64,000 nucleotides of DNA. Source: Ch128b sp964527925. Its GTDB lineage: Bacteria; Bacteroidota; Ignavibacteria; Ch128b. The notes beneath the pieces are model-generated. The model ran no database searches. It was given only the letters and a program-made list of their open reading frames with translations, and was not told where the DNA came from. The stretch lies in the NCBI GenBank assembly GCA_964527925.1, contig CAZGQO010000004.1, positions 124,001 through 188,000 of the forward strand, written 5' to 3'. Positions 39,350-48,135 of this stretch are shown piece by piece (position 1 is the first letter of the stretch; each line of letters opens with the position of its first letter). A program made the translations under genes and the position numbers.

Positions 39350-40864
39350 ATGAATAGCATAGAAAATATCTTAAGCTCATTAAAATACTTTTATCCAGAG
39401 TTAACTTTAACAATTACATTCTTCTTACTTTTATTAGTCGATTTATTTTTTGGAGATAAAAAATATTTATTGCCGATCATTGGATTAGCTGGACTGTTAG
39501 TAACTGGTATTTTCTTATTCCTTACTGACTATGTTAATGGGTTTCTTTTTTCAACTGGAATGGCAAATGTAGGTTTGTATGTTATCGATCCATTTGCATT
39601 TTTCTTTAAGTTATTGATATTACTTGCCGTTGCTTACACGATAGTTTTTTCTCTATCATCTAAAGAAATTCTTGAATCAAAGGAAAATCGCGGTGAATAT
39701 TATGTTCTTTTATTCTCATTTACTCTCGGTATGATTTTGCTGACTTCTACAATTGATTTGTTGTTGATGTATTTAAGTTTTGAATTAGTAAGTTTATCTT
39801 CATACATACTTGCTGGCTTTACAAGAAGAGTTCCTCGTTCTGCTGAAGCTTCGTTGAAATATATTATCTTCGGTGCGGTTGCTTCAGGTGCAATGCTATT
39901 TGGAATTTCCATTTTATACGGTCTAACTGGAACTACAAATATTTATTTAATTAATTTTTATCTTACTAATCAGAACATTTCTGGACTTGCTTTAATCATT
40001 AGTGGAATTTTGATTATTGGAGGAATTGGTTTTAAAATTTCAATGGCTCCATTCCATTTTTGGACACCTGATGTTTATGAAGGTTCGCCTATTACAATTA
40101 CTGCGGTTCTTTCAGTTGCAAGTAAAGCTGCTGGATTTGCATTGATCATAAGGTTTTTGAAAGTTGCTTTTATAGATTATTCACAGACCAACTTACAATC
40201 TTCATTATGGTTAATTCTCCCTTCTTTTAAATGGAATGAAATAATAGCTGCACTTGCAGTTTTGACAATGACTTTGGGTAATCTTGCTGCGTTGTGGCAA
40301 TCGAATATGAAGAGAATGCTCGCTTACTCAAGTATTGCTCACGCAGGTTATATGTTATCAGGTTTTGTTATTCTTGATAATCAAGGTATAATGGCAATTA
40401 TAATTTATTTTGCAATTTACCTTTTTATGAACCTTGGGGCATTTTTTGTTGTGATGCTTATTGCGGATCAACTAGGGTCTGAAGAGATGGATGATTATAT
40501 TGGACTGGGATACAGAGCACCGTTGTTAACTGTTTCATTAACTATCTTTTTGATTTCTTTAACAGGGATTCCACCTACCGCCGGATTTATAGCAAAGCTA
40601 TATTTGTTTGGTGCATTGGTTAAAGCACAATGGATTTGGCTTGCAGTAATTGGCGTCTTAAACAGTGTAATATCACTCTATTATTACTTGAAAGTTGTTA
40701 AAAATATGTTCTTAAGAGAATCTGATGTGCAATTTTCTCAAAATGTTGGACTAACCAATAAAATAGTTCTTTTGTCTTTGCTAGTTCCAATTTTGGTTTT
40801 AGGCATTTATTTTCAGCCTCTAGTGGAATTTGCTGAAAAATCTGTCAGAATATTTGGTTTCTAG
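39350..40864 (+). CDS. nuoN: NADH-quinone oxidoreductase subunit N
   Basis: NuoN is the third antiporter-like pump and the last gene of the operon. The 504-residue protein has SFELVSLSSYILAGF, KISMAPFHFWTPDVYEGSP and MLAYSSIAHAGYML. The operon order A-B-C-D-H-I-J-K-L-M-N has no E, F or G. A hairpin with a T run follows at 40891. Confidence 0.97.
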   Translation: MNSIENILSSLKYFYPELTLTITFFLLLLVDLFFGDKKYLLPIIGLAGLLVTGIFLFLTDYVNGFLFSTGMANVGLYVIDPFAFFFKLLILLAVAYTIVFSLSSKEILESKENRGEYYVLLFSFTLGMILLTSTIDLLLMYLSFELVSLSSYILAGFTRRVPRSAEASLKYIIFGAVASGAMLFGISILYGLTGTTNIYLINFYLTNQNISGLALIISGILIIGGIGFKISMAPFHFWTPDVYEGSPITITAVLSVASKAAGFALIIRFLKVAFIDYSQTNLQSSLWLILPSFKWNEIIAALAVLTMTLGNLAALWQSNMKRMLAYSSIAHAGYMLSGFVILDNQGIMAIIIYFAIYLFMNLGAFFVVMLIADQLGSEEMDDYIGLGYRAPLLTVSLTIFLISLTGIPPTAGFIAKLYLFGALVKAQWIWLAVIGVLNSVISLYYYLKVVKNMFLRESDVQFSQNVGLTNKIVLLSLLVPILVLGIYFQPLVEFAEKSVRIFGF

Positions 40865-40890
40865 TTTATATTCTGCTAAGATTTTTTAAG

Positions 40891-40913
40891 AGCGTCTTTC
40901 AGGAGGCTTTTTT
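40891..40913 (+). terminator. Probable terminator of the nuo operon
   Basis: AGCgTC and GAgGCT pair around TTTCAG, with one internal mismatch, 27 bases after the nuoN stop. The hairpin is followed directly by a run of T. The stem is short, but position and T tract fit a Rho-independent terminator. Confidence 0.55.
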
Positions 40914-41061
40914 ATTTTTTTACAATCAAAGATATCTTTATAAGTCTTAAAAAATCTCAAAATGTAATTTCTTGATTCATAATTTTTGTACCTAATTGAC
41001 ACGAATTTTTTTGTATGATTTACCAGTTATAATTTTGAATTAGATTTAGGTGATTAAGAAA

Positions 41062-42231
41062 ATGTTTGAACTTCCTATTTATCTCGATAACCATTCAACT
41101 ACTAAAGTTGATGATGAAGTAATTGAGGCAATGCTTCCCTACTTTAGAGATTATTACGGAAATTCATCCAGTAGAACACACTCATTTGGATGGAAAGCAG
41201 AAGCGGCTGTTGAACGTTCAAGATATATCATTGCAAAGAATTTGGGATGTTTACCAGAAGAAATTATTTTCACCAGTGGTGCAACTGAATCGAACAATCT
41301 CGCAATTAGAGGAGTTGCTCAGCATTACTATCAAAAGGGAAATCATATTATCTCTTCATCAATTGAACATTCATCAGTTGTCGAGACGATGAAATATTTA
41401 GAAAAACAAGGTTTTAAAATTACATTCATTGTTCCTGAAACTGATGGTATAATTAATCCATTAAAAGTCGAAAAAGCTATTAAACCAAATACTATTCTCA
41501 TATCTATAATGTCTGCGAACAATGAAATAGGAACATTACAACCAATAAAAGAAATTGCCCAAATTGCTAATGAACATAATATCATTTTTCATACCGATGG
41601 TGTTCAAGCTATTGGAAAAATAAACTTTTCTTTTGAAGAAATTAAAGCCGATTTGATTTCATTCAACGCTCACAAAATTCATGGTCCAAAAGGTATCGGT
41701 GGATTATTTATTAGAAAAAAACAACCACAAATTAGACTAAGCCCTGTACTCTTTGGCGGTGGTCATGAACGGGGTTTGAGACCAGGAACTTTAAATGTCC
41801 CATTGATTGTTGGATTTGCGAAAACAATTGAAATTGCAGTGAAAAATTTGTCAATATATCAGACTTATGTAAAATTTTTGCGGGACAAACTAATGATGGG
41901 ATTACTTGATAGTATTCCAGATGCATTTATAAATGGATCAATTGAAAAAAGATTACCTAATAATCTTAATATTCGATTTAATGGGATAAAATCAGAAACT
42001 CTATATAGTGAAATTAAAGATATCGCTTTTTCTGTTGGTTCAGCTTGTTCTTCAAATACTGGTGATCCTTCTCATGTTTTACGTGCAATTGGTCTTTCAG
42101 ACGAAGAAATTTTATCATCAATCAGGTTTGGTTTGAGTAAATACAATACTGAATCAGAAATTGATTATACTATTCAAAAATTTGCAGAAACTGTGAAAAA
42201 ATTCAGAAATCAAACAATTATAGGGAGCTAA
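41062..42231 (+). CDS. iscS: Cysteine desulfurase (IscS/NifS family)
   Basis: This PLP enzyme takes sulfur from cysteine for Fe-S cluster assembly. YLDNHSTTKVDDEV begins the fold, TSGATESNN binds PLP, SANNEIGTLQP and HTDGVQAIGK follow, FNAHKIHGPKG carries the PLP Lys, and SVGSACSSNTG has the active Cys on the long loop of class I (IscS-like) enzymes. The ATG at 41062 has AGGTGA at a good distance; a GTG at 41050 would add four residues. It heads a small operon with 42233 and the A-type carrier. Confidence 0.93.
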   Translation: MFELPIYLDNHSTTKVDDEVIEAMLPYFRDYYGNSSSRTHSFGWKAEAAVERSRYIIAKNLGCLPEEIIFTSGATESNNLAIRGVAQHYYQKGNHIISSSIEHSSVVETMKYLEKQGFKITFIVPETDGIINPLKVEKAIKPNTILISIMSANNEIGTLQPIKEIAQIANEHNIIFHTDGVQAIGKINFSFEEIKADLISFNAHKIHGPKGIGGLFIRKKQPQIRLSPVLFGGGHERGLRPGTLNVPLIVGFAKTIEIAVKNLSIYQTYVKFLRDKLMMGLLDSIPDAFINGSIEKRLPNNLNIRFNGIKSETLYSEIKDIAFSVGSACSSNTGDPSHVLRAIGLSDEEILSSIRFGLSKYNTESEIDYTIQKFAETVKKFRNQTIIGS

Positions 42232-42232
42232 A

Positions 42233-42538
42233 ATGAAGAAAGAATTAGAAAAAATGTTTGAATCAATTCTTAAAGACGAAAAAATTGTAATGAATTATTT
42301 AAAATCACGATACCCCCTTTTTCACAGGTCAAATGTTTTTTTCCGAGATATTCAATTTGGTTTAAAACATTTTCTTGAAAATAGAAATATTTACATCACT
42401 TACACGGAAAATGAGCAACTTGCTCAACGATTCATTCAGCATCTTGAATCAAAATCTATACTGAAAAAAATAAGTGAAAATATTTACCTTCTAAATTATC
42501 CAGAGTTTGTTTTTCAAAAATCAACAGTAAAAACATAA
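42233..42538 (+). CDS. Conserved-looking small protein of unknown function in the Fe-S operon
   Basis: I do not recognise this 101-residue protein. It starts one base after the desulfurase stop and ends 11 bases before the A-type carrier, so it is very probably translated with both. It is charged and mostly helical in the first half (KKELEKMFESILKDEKIVMNYL). The second half resembles the helix-turn-beta pattern of a small winged domain (AQRFIQHLESKSILKKISENIYLLNY). It has no Cys, so it does not bind a cluster itself. A role as a partner or regulator of the desulfurase is only inference. Confidence 0.75.
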   Translation: MKKELEKMFESILKDEKIVMNYLKSRYPLFHRSNVFFRDIQFGLKHFLENRNIYITYTENEQLAQRFIQHLESKSILKKISENIYLLNYPEFVFQKSTVKT

Positions 42539-42549
42539 GGAGTGTCTAA

Positions 42550-42906
42550 ATGCCAGAAATTAAAACTGAATTGAGTGAAATAACAATTACCGAAAAAGCA
42601 ATAAATGAGATTCAAAAATTGATTGAAGAAAATAAACTTGATCGCAAAGAGTATTTCTTGAGAATTGGTGTAAAAGGCGGCGGTTGCTCGGGATTTGTTT
42701 ATTCATTAGCTTTTGATAATAACCAGCGTGAAGATGATATGGTTATTTTTTCAGAAGATTTTAGAGTAGTAGTTGATCCCAAAAGTTTGTTTTATTTAAA
42801 TGGCACTGTCTTAGATTTCTCTGACGGTTTAATGGGCCGCGGATTTGTATTCAACAATCCTAACGCAACTCGTACATGTGGTTGTGGGTCATCATTTTCA
42901 GTATAA
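42550..42906 (+). CDS. A-type iron-sulfur carrier (IscA/ErpA/HesB family)
   Basis: The 118-residue protein has the three Cys ligands of A-type carriers: one in VKGGGCSGFVYSLAF, and two in TCGCGSSFSV at the C-terminus. ITITEKAINEIQKLI opens the fold. These proteins receive clusters and pass them to targets such as 4Fe-4S enzymes. ErpA and IscA cannot be told apart here. An AAGGAGTG ribosome site precedes the ATG. Confidence 0.92.
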   Translation: MPEIKTELSEITITEKAINEIQKLIEENKLDRKEYFLRIGVKGGGCSGFVYSLAFDNNQREDDMVIFSEDFRVVVDPKSLFYLNGTVLDFSDGLMGRGFVFNNPNATRTCGCGSSFSV

Positions 42907-42909
42907 ACA

Positions 42910-43638
42910 ATGAAAAGACGATCTTTTATTAAAATTTTATCAAGTTTGCCACTTATTACTTCAACCAAATTGTTTTCGATCACAAGTACATTAATTACAA
43001 ATAAAGAAAGGAGTACTCAAATTATGGCTAAATACGAATTACCACCCTTACCGTATTCTTATGATGCATTGGAGCCATATATTGATGCAATGACAATGGA
43101 AATTCACTGGAGTAAACATCATGGCGCGTATGTAAATAATTTAAATAATGCGATTGCTAACACCGATATGGAGAAATTATCTCTTGAAGAATTACTTAGA
43201 AATGTTTCAAAATATCCCATTGCTGTTAGAAATAATGGTGGTGGTCACTATAATCACGCGATGTTCTGGAGAATCATGACCAAAAACGGAGGCAGCGAAC
43301 CTAAAGCTGATTTGAAAAAAGCAATCGAATCTAATTTCGGATCTTTCGATAACTTCAAAGCAAAATTAACAGAGGCCGCATTAACTCGTTTTGGTTCAGG
43401 TTGGGCATGGTTGGTTTATAATGAAGGAAAATTACTGATTGGATCAACTCCTAATCAAGATAATCCTTTAATGGATGTTTCTGATTTAAAAGGTTTCCCC
43501 GTTCTGGGTATTGATGTTTGGGAACACGCTTATTATCTTAAATACCAGAATAGAAGAAATGAATATGTTGCTAACTGGTTTAATGTTATCAACTGGGACG
43601 AAGTTACTGAACGATATCTTGAAGCTTTGAAATTTTAA
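42910..43638 (+). CDS. Fe/Mn superoxide dismutase with an optional Tat signal peptide
   Basis: The enzyme converts superoxide to oxygen and peroxide. From residue 39 it is a canonical superoxide dismutase (MAKYELPPLPYSYDALEPYI) with metal ligands in HWSKHHGAY, HYNHAMFW and DVWEHAYY. The first 38 residues read MKRRSFIKILSSLPLIT, an RRxFxK twin-arginine motif followed by a hydrophobic stretch, which would send the folded metalloenzyme across the membrane. A strong ribosome site and an in-frame ATG at 43024 would give a cytosolic form. The gene follows the Fe-S carrier by three bases. Metal preference cannot be fixed by eye. Confidence 0.92.
   Translation: MKRRSFIKILSSLPLITSTKLFSITSTLITNKERSTQIMAKYELPPLPYSYDALEPYIDAMTMEIHWSKHHGAYVNNLNNAIANTDMEKLSLEELLRNVSKYPIAVRNNGGGHYNHAMFWRIMTKNGGSEPKADLKKAIESNFGSFDNFKAKLTEAALTRFGSGWAWLVYNEGKLLIGSTPNQDNPLMDVSDLKGFPVLGIDVWEHAYYLKYQNRRNEYVANWFNVINWDEVTERYLEALKF
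43006..43026 (+). promoter_or_regulatory. Internal ribosome site and second start in the superoxide dismutase gene
   Basis: GAAAGGAG (43006-43013) lies 10 bases before an in-frame ATG (43024-43026) that begins the canonical dismutase N-terminus. The upstream ATG at 42910 has only a poor ribosome site (TAAACA). Either the downstream start is the main one, or both are used to give cytosolic and exported forms. Confidence 0.65.
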
Positions 43639-43659
43639 ATTCATTTTGACCTCCCTATA

Positions 43660-43713
43660 AGGCTTGTCATATCTAAGATTTATTTAATGGAGGGTATGAC
43701 AAGCCTCTTTTTT
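43660..43713 (+). terminator. Strong terminator after the superoxide dismutase gene
   Basis: AGGCTTGTCATA (43660-43671) and TATGACAAGCCT (43695-43706) form a perfect 12-pair stem around a 23-base loop, followed by a T tract. It lies 21 bases after the stop and separates the Fe-S/dismutase operon from gltX. Confidence 0.8.
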
Positions 43714-43795
43714 ATAAATCACCTTTTCAATCTTATTTCAAGTATTAAGGTAAATACATAGTTAATTTTTATTTTTGTAAAAAAATTGAGGAAAA

Positions 43796-45265
43796 ATGAA
43801 CGAAATTAGAACGAGATTCGCTCCCTCACCTACTGGTTATCTTCATGTAGGCGGATTAAGAACAGCTTTATATAACTTTTTATTTGCAAGAAAAAACAAT
43901 GGTAAATTTATTTTAAGAATCGAGGATACTGACCGTTCCCGCTATGTCGAAGGTGCAATTGAAAATTTAATTAATACACTGAAATGGTGTGAATTATATT
44001 ACGATGAAGGACCTGATGTGGGTGGACCTTATGGTCCATATATTCAATCACAAAGACTTGAAATTTATCAAAAGTATGCGAAAGAATTAGTTGATAAAGG
44101 TCATGCTTACTATTGTTTTTGCTCTCCAGAGCGTTTAGAACAAATCAGACAGGAACAACTTAGCAGAAAAGTCCCACAGGTAAAGTATGATAAACATTGT
44201 CTTAGATTAACTCAGGATGAGATTAATCAAAAGTTATCTGATGGTGTCCCTTTCGTTATTCGGTTAAACGTTCCTGAAAATCAAATAGTTAGTTTTGTTG
44301 ATTTGATTCGCGAAGAAGTTAAATTTGATACAAACAACATTGATGACCAAGTTTTGATTAAGAGCGATGGATACCCGACCTATCACCTTGCAAATGTTGT
44401 TGATGATCATTTAATGAAAATTTCACATGTAATCAGAGGTGAAGAGTGGTTATCATCAACTCCAAAACATATTCTGTTGTATGATTTCTCTGGCTGGGAA
44501 AAACCAGAGTTTGCTCATCTTCCTTTACTTCTAAATCCTGATAGGAGCAAATTAAGCAAAAGACAGGGAGATGTTGCAGTAGAAGATTACAGAGAAAAAG
44601 GATATCTAAAAGAAGCGTTAATAAACTTTGTAGCTTTACTTGGATGGAACGCTGGAGACGACAAGGAATTTTACTATCTGGATGAATTAATTCAAAAATT
44701 TTCTACCGATAGGGTTAATAAATCTGGTGCTGTATTTGATATTAATAAATTAATCTGGTTAAATGGTGAACATATCCGTAAAAAAAGTGTCGATGATTTA
44801 TTGCCAATGCTTAAAGAAGAACTGAAAAAATCTAAATACTCACACTTAAATTTTGATGATAACTACTTGAAACTCGTTATTGAAGCCATGCACGAAAGAA
44901 TTGAGTTTGTTTCAGATATAATTAATAAAAGTTATTATTTCTTTGAACGTCCTCAATCTTACGAACAAAAATCAATTGAAAAGAATTGGAAGTCAGATAC
45001 ACCAGTTCATTTATTAGAACTTGCCGATGAAATATCTAACCTTAAAGATTTTAATAAACTTTCACTCGAACAAGCATTAATAAAAGTAGCAGAGAAATTT
45101 AAAATCAATAAAGGGAAAATAATTCACCCAGTACGATTAGCTCTTTCAGGAACAAGTGCAGGACCAGGAATTTTTGATTTAATGTATATTCTTGGTAAGC
45201 AAGAAGTAATTGAACGAATTAAATTGGCAACAGAAAAAATTCAAATAAAAACTGACGTAAGCTAA
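43796..45265 (+). CDS. gltX: Glutamyl-tRNA synthetase
   Basis: The 489-residue class I synthetase has RFAPSPTGYLHVGGLRTALYN, where HVGG stands for the HIGH motif, and KLSKRQGD as the KMSKS motif. The glutamate site RFAPSP is intact. It charges tRNA-Glu. The C-terminal anticodon domain is present (GPGIFDLMYILGKQEVIERI). TATTTTTG at 43770 fits the -7 element but no clear upstream box was seen. It converges on glnS with 15 bases between stops. Because glnS is also present, this enzyme is probably discriminating. Confidence 0.96.
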   Translation: MNEIRTRFAPSPTGYLHVGGLRTALYNFLFARKNNGKFILRIEDTDRSRYVEGAIENLINTLKWCELYYDEGPDVGGPYGPYIQSQRLEIYQKYAKELVDKGHAYYCFCSPERLEQIRQEQLSRKVPQVKYDKHCLRLTQDEINQKLSDGVPFVIRLNVPENQIVSFVDLIREEVKFDTNNIDDQVLIKSDGYPTYHLANVVDDHLMKISHVIRGEEWLSSTPKHILLYDFSGWEKPEFAHLPLLLNPDRSKLSKRQGDVAVEDYREKGYLKEALINFVALLGWNAGDDKEFYYLDELIQKFSTDRVNKSGAVFDINKLIWLNGEHIRKKSVDDLLPMLKEELKKSKYSHLNFDDNYLKLVIEAMHERIEFVSDIINKSYYFFERPQSYEQKSIEKNWKSDTPVHLLELADEISNLKDFNKLSLEQALIKVAEKFKINKGKIIHPVRLALSGTSAGPGIFDLMYILGKQEVIERIKLATEKIQIKTDVS

Positions 45266-45280
45266 AGATTCAAGTATTGA

Positions 45281-46960
45281 TTAATTATTTTGGTTTAAAA
45301 CCTTTTTACTCCAGGTATCCTTAAGAGTAACTGTTCTATTAAACACCAACTTATCGCCAGTTGAATATTTAGGATCAACGCAGAAATATCCTAATCTTTC
45401 AAACTGAAATTTATCAAGTGGTTTAGCTGATTTTAAGAATGGTTCTAATTTTGCATTTGGAATTATTTCAAGTGAATTCGGATTAATTGTATCAAGCCAG
45501 TTATCTAGTTCACCAGGATTTTCAACAGTGAATAACCTATCGTATAATCTTACTTCAGCATCAAAACAATGTTTTGCTGAAACCCAGTGAATCACACCTT
45601 TTACTTTCTTTGTGCTTGTCCCGCTGCCACTTTTGGTAACAGGATCATAAGTGCAACGCAGTTCCACAATTTCACCTCTTTCGTTTTTTATAACTTCTTC
45701 ACATTTTATGATATATGCGTAACGTAGTCTAACTTCTCCACCTGGAACAAGTCGATGATAACCTTTCGGTGGATTTTCCATGAAATCAGATTCTTCAATA
45801 TATATTTCGCTAGAGAATGGAATTAATCTCGTTCCTGAATCTGGATCTTCAGGATTATTTATCGCTTCTAATTCTTCTTCGCCTTCATAATTTGTTATTA
45901 CAACTTTAATTGGTTTAAGTACAGACATTGCACGATGTGCACGTTTATTCAAATCTTCACGAATTGCATATTCAAGTAATGCAACATCGGTTAATGCATC
46001 TCGCTTTGCAACACCAATCATATCTGTAAATTTCCAGATTGCTTCAGGGGTGTACCCTCTTCTTCTTAAACCCGAAATTGTAGGCATTCTTGGATCATCC
46101 CAACCATCAACAATCCCCTTTTGAACTAATTCAAGAAGTTTTCTTTTACTCATTACTGTGTAACTTAAATTCAATCGGGCAAATTCAATCTGTTGTGGAT
46201 GGTAAATTCCTAACTCGTCTAAAAACCAATCGTAAAGTGGACGGTGATTTTCAAATTCGAGAGTGCAAATTGAATGAGTAATTCCTTCTATTGAATCTTC
46301 TAAACCGTGAGCCCAGTCATAAGTTGGATAAATACACCATTTATCGCCCTGACGATGATGAGGCACATGTAAAATTCTATACATAACTGGATCTCTCAAA
46401 TTTAAATTTGGAGATGCCATATCAATTTTGGCTCTCAAAGTTTTTGACCCACTTGGAAATTCGCCTTTTCTCATTCTTTCAAAGAGATCCAGATTCTCAT
46501 CAATCGAACGATTTCGATACGGACTTTCTTTACCCGGTACAGTTAATGTTCCTCGATATTCTCTTATTTCATCAGCAGAAAGATCACAGACATATGCTTT
46601 GCCTTTTTTAATAAGATCAACAGCCCATTGATACATTTGCTCGAAATAATCTGAAGCAAAGAAAATTCTATCTTCAAAATCAGCGTTTAACCATTTAACA
46701 TCTTCTATGATTGAATCGACATATTCCTGTTCTTCTTTGCTCGGGTTAGTATCATCAAATCTGAGATTGAATTTACCATTATATTTTTTAGCTAATCCAT
46801 AGTTAAGACAAATTGCTTTTGCATGACCGATGTGAAGATAACCATTGGGTTCGGGAGGGAAACGAGTATGAACTCTTCCGCCAAATTTGCCAGTTTTTAA
46901 ATCTTCTTCAATAATTTCTTCGATGAAATTTTTTGGTTTCGAATTGCCTTCAGTTTTCAT
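45281..46960 (-). CDS. glnS: Glutaminyl-tRNA synthetase
   Basis: The 559-residue enzyme has TRFPPEPNGYLHIGHAKAIC (HIGH motif) and VMSKRKL (KMSKS variant), then the two beta-barrel anticodon domains (KGVIHWVSAKHCFDAEVRLYDRLF). It charges tRNA-Gln directly, so the cell need not rely on the GatCAB transamidation route for glutamine. GlnS is scattered among bacteria and known in this group. Length is typical. The gene starts 38 bases from tRNA-Leu on the same strand. Confidence 0.96.
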   Translation of the reverse strand: MKTEGNSKPKNFIEEIIEEDLKTGKFGGRVHTRFPPEPNGYLHIGHAKAICLNYGLAKKYNGKFNLRFDDTNPSKEEQEYVDSIIEDVKWLNADFEDRIFFASDYFEQMYQWAVDLIKKGKAYVCDLSADEIREYRGTLTVPGKESPYRNRSIDENLDLFERMRKGEFPSGSKTLRAKIDMASPNLNLRDPVMYRILHVPHHRQGDKWCIYPTYDWAHGLEDSIEGITHSICTLEFENHRPLYDWFLDELGIYHPQQIEFARLNLSYTVMSKRKLLELVQKGIVDGWDDPRMPTISGLRRRGYTPEAIWKFTDMIGVAKRDALTDVALLEYAIREDLNKRAHRAMSVLKPIKVVITNYEGEEELEAINNPEDPDSGTRLIPFSSEIYIEESDFMENPPKGYHRLVPGGEVRLRYAYIIKCEEVIKNERGEIVELRCTYDPVTKSGSGTSTKKVKGVIHWVSAKHCFDAEVRLYDRLFTVENPGELDNWLDTINPNSLEIIPNAKLEPFLKSAKPLDKFQFERLGYFCVDPKYSTGDKLVFNRTVTLKDTWSKKVLNQNN

Positions 46961-46998
46961 AAAAGGGTGAAATTAGTGAATGATAAATGGAAAGTTAG

Positions 46999-47085
46999 TA
47001 CCGAAGGCCGGAGTCGAACCGGCACGGGGTTTTGAGCCCCACTGGATTTTGAGTCCAGCGCGTCTGCCAATTCCGCCACTTCGGC
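46999..47085 (-). tRNA. tRNA-Leu (anticodon CAA)
   Basis: The 87-base minus-strand RNA has acceptor GCCGAAG/CTTCGGT with a G-U closing pair, anticodon stem CTGGA/TCCAG around CTCAAAA, a long variable arm (GGGGCTCAAAACCCC) as in class II tRNAs, and T arm GCCGG-TTCGACT-CCGGC. The anticodon CAA reads UUG leucine codons. CCA is not encoded. Confidence 0.95.
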
Positions 47086-47096
47086 ATAAGGCAATA

Positions 47097-47154
47097 CAAA
47101 ATTAAAAGAGCAAAACGCAATGCAAAATTAGAATAAGTATTAAGAAATTTCAAG
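47097..47154 (-). promoter_or_regulatory. Tandem Bacteroidota-type promoter elements of tRNA-Leu
   Basis: Two copies of TAATTTTG stand on the minus strand, at 47104-47097 and 47130-47123. The distal one has CTTG 20 bases upstream, close to TTTG-N19-21-TAnnTTTG. The TTTG of the distal copy lies 18 bases from the proximal one and could serve as its upstream box. Confidence 0.5.
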
Positions 47155-47195
47155 GATATAAACTTAAAAAATTTGAAAAATAAGGAAGTAAAAAT

Positions 47196-47555
<360 letters not shown>

Positions 47556-47586
47556 GAAAAGGGTTCTTACAAATTTTTAGAGAACA

Positions 47587-48135
47587 TTAAATCTTCCACT
47601 CTATTTCTTTCTTTCCCGCAAAGTAATTTTCATATCTTGCAAGAACAAACAGAAAATCTGATAGTCTATTAAAATATTTGATTAAGTTTTGATATTTCCC
47701 TTTCTCAAATACAAATTTAACAATTTTTCGTTCACAACGTCTACACACGGTTCTTGCAAAGTGTAAAAAACTTGAACTTTTAGTTCCTCCAGGTAAAATA
47801 AAACTTTTTAACGGAGGTAAAAGGCTCTCATAGTAATCAATTCTTTTTTCGATCAAAGCAACATCATTATCCTCAATATCATTTATTCCTTTTAATTTTG
47901 GTCTATCATCATCTGGAGTTGCAATCAATGCACCAATTTCAAATAACTTACTTTGAATACAAAGTAAGTCATTCTCAACTTCTTTTGAACCAATAAAAGC
48001 TAAAGCTATACCAATCACAGAATTCAGCTCATCAATTTCACCGTAAGTATCAACTCTCTCATCAAATTTCTGGACTCTCTTACCACCGAACAAACCTGTG
48101 GTTCCATCATCACCTGTTTTTGTATAGATTTTCAT
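47587..48135 (-). CDS. Cob(I)alamin adenosyltransferase, PduO type
   Basis: The 182-residue protein has the ATP-binding N-terminus YTKTGDDGTTGLFGGKRV, the DELNS segment and the RTVCRRCERKIV motif with the conserved Arg residues. PduO enzymes attach the 5'-deoxyadenosyl group of ATP to cob(I)alamin to form coenzyme B12. No corrinoid synthesis gene is in view. The stop of ygfZ overlaps the start by 4 bases. Confidence 0.92.
   Translation of the reverse strand: MKIYTKTGDDGTTGLFGGKRVQKFDERVDTYGEIDELNSVIGIALAFIGSKEVENDLLCIQSKLFEIGALIATPDDDRPKLKGINDIEDNDVALIEKRIDYYESLLPPLKSFILPGGTKSSSFLHFARTVCRRCERKIVKFVFEKGKYQNLIKYFNRLSDFLFVLARYENYFAGKKEIEWKI

Noticed and set aside
41010..41037. TTTG-TAATTTTG promoter of the cysteine desulfurase operon.
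   Set aside because: The -7 match is good, but the spacing is only 16 bases, shorter than the consensus, so it is not listed as a feature.
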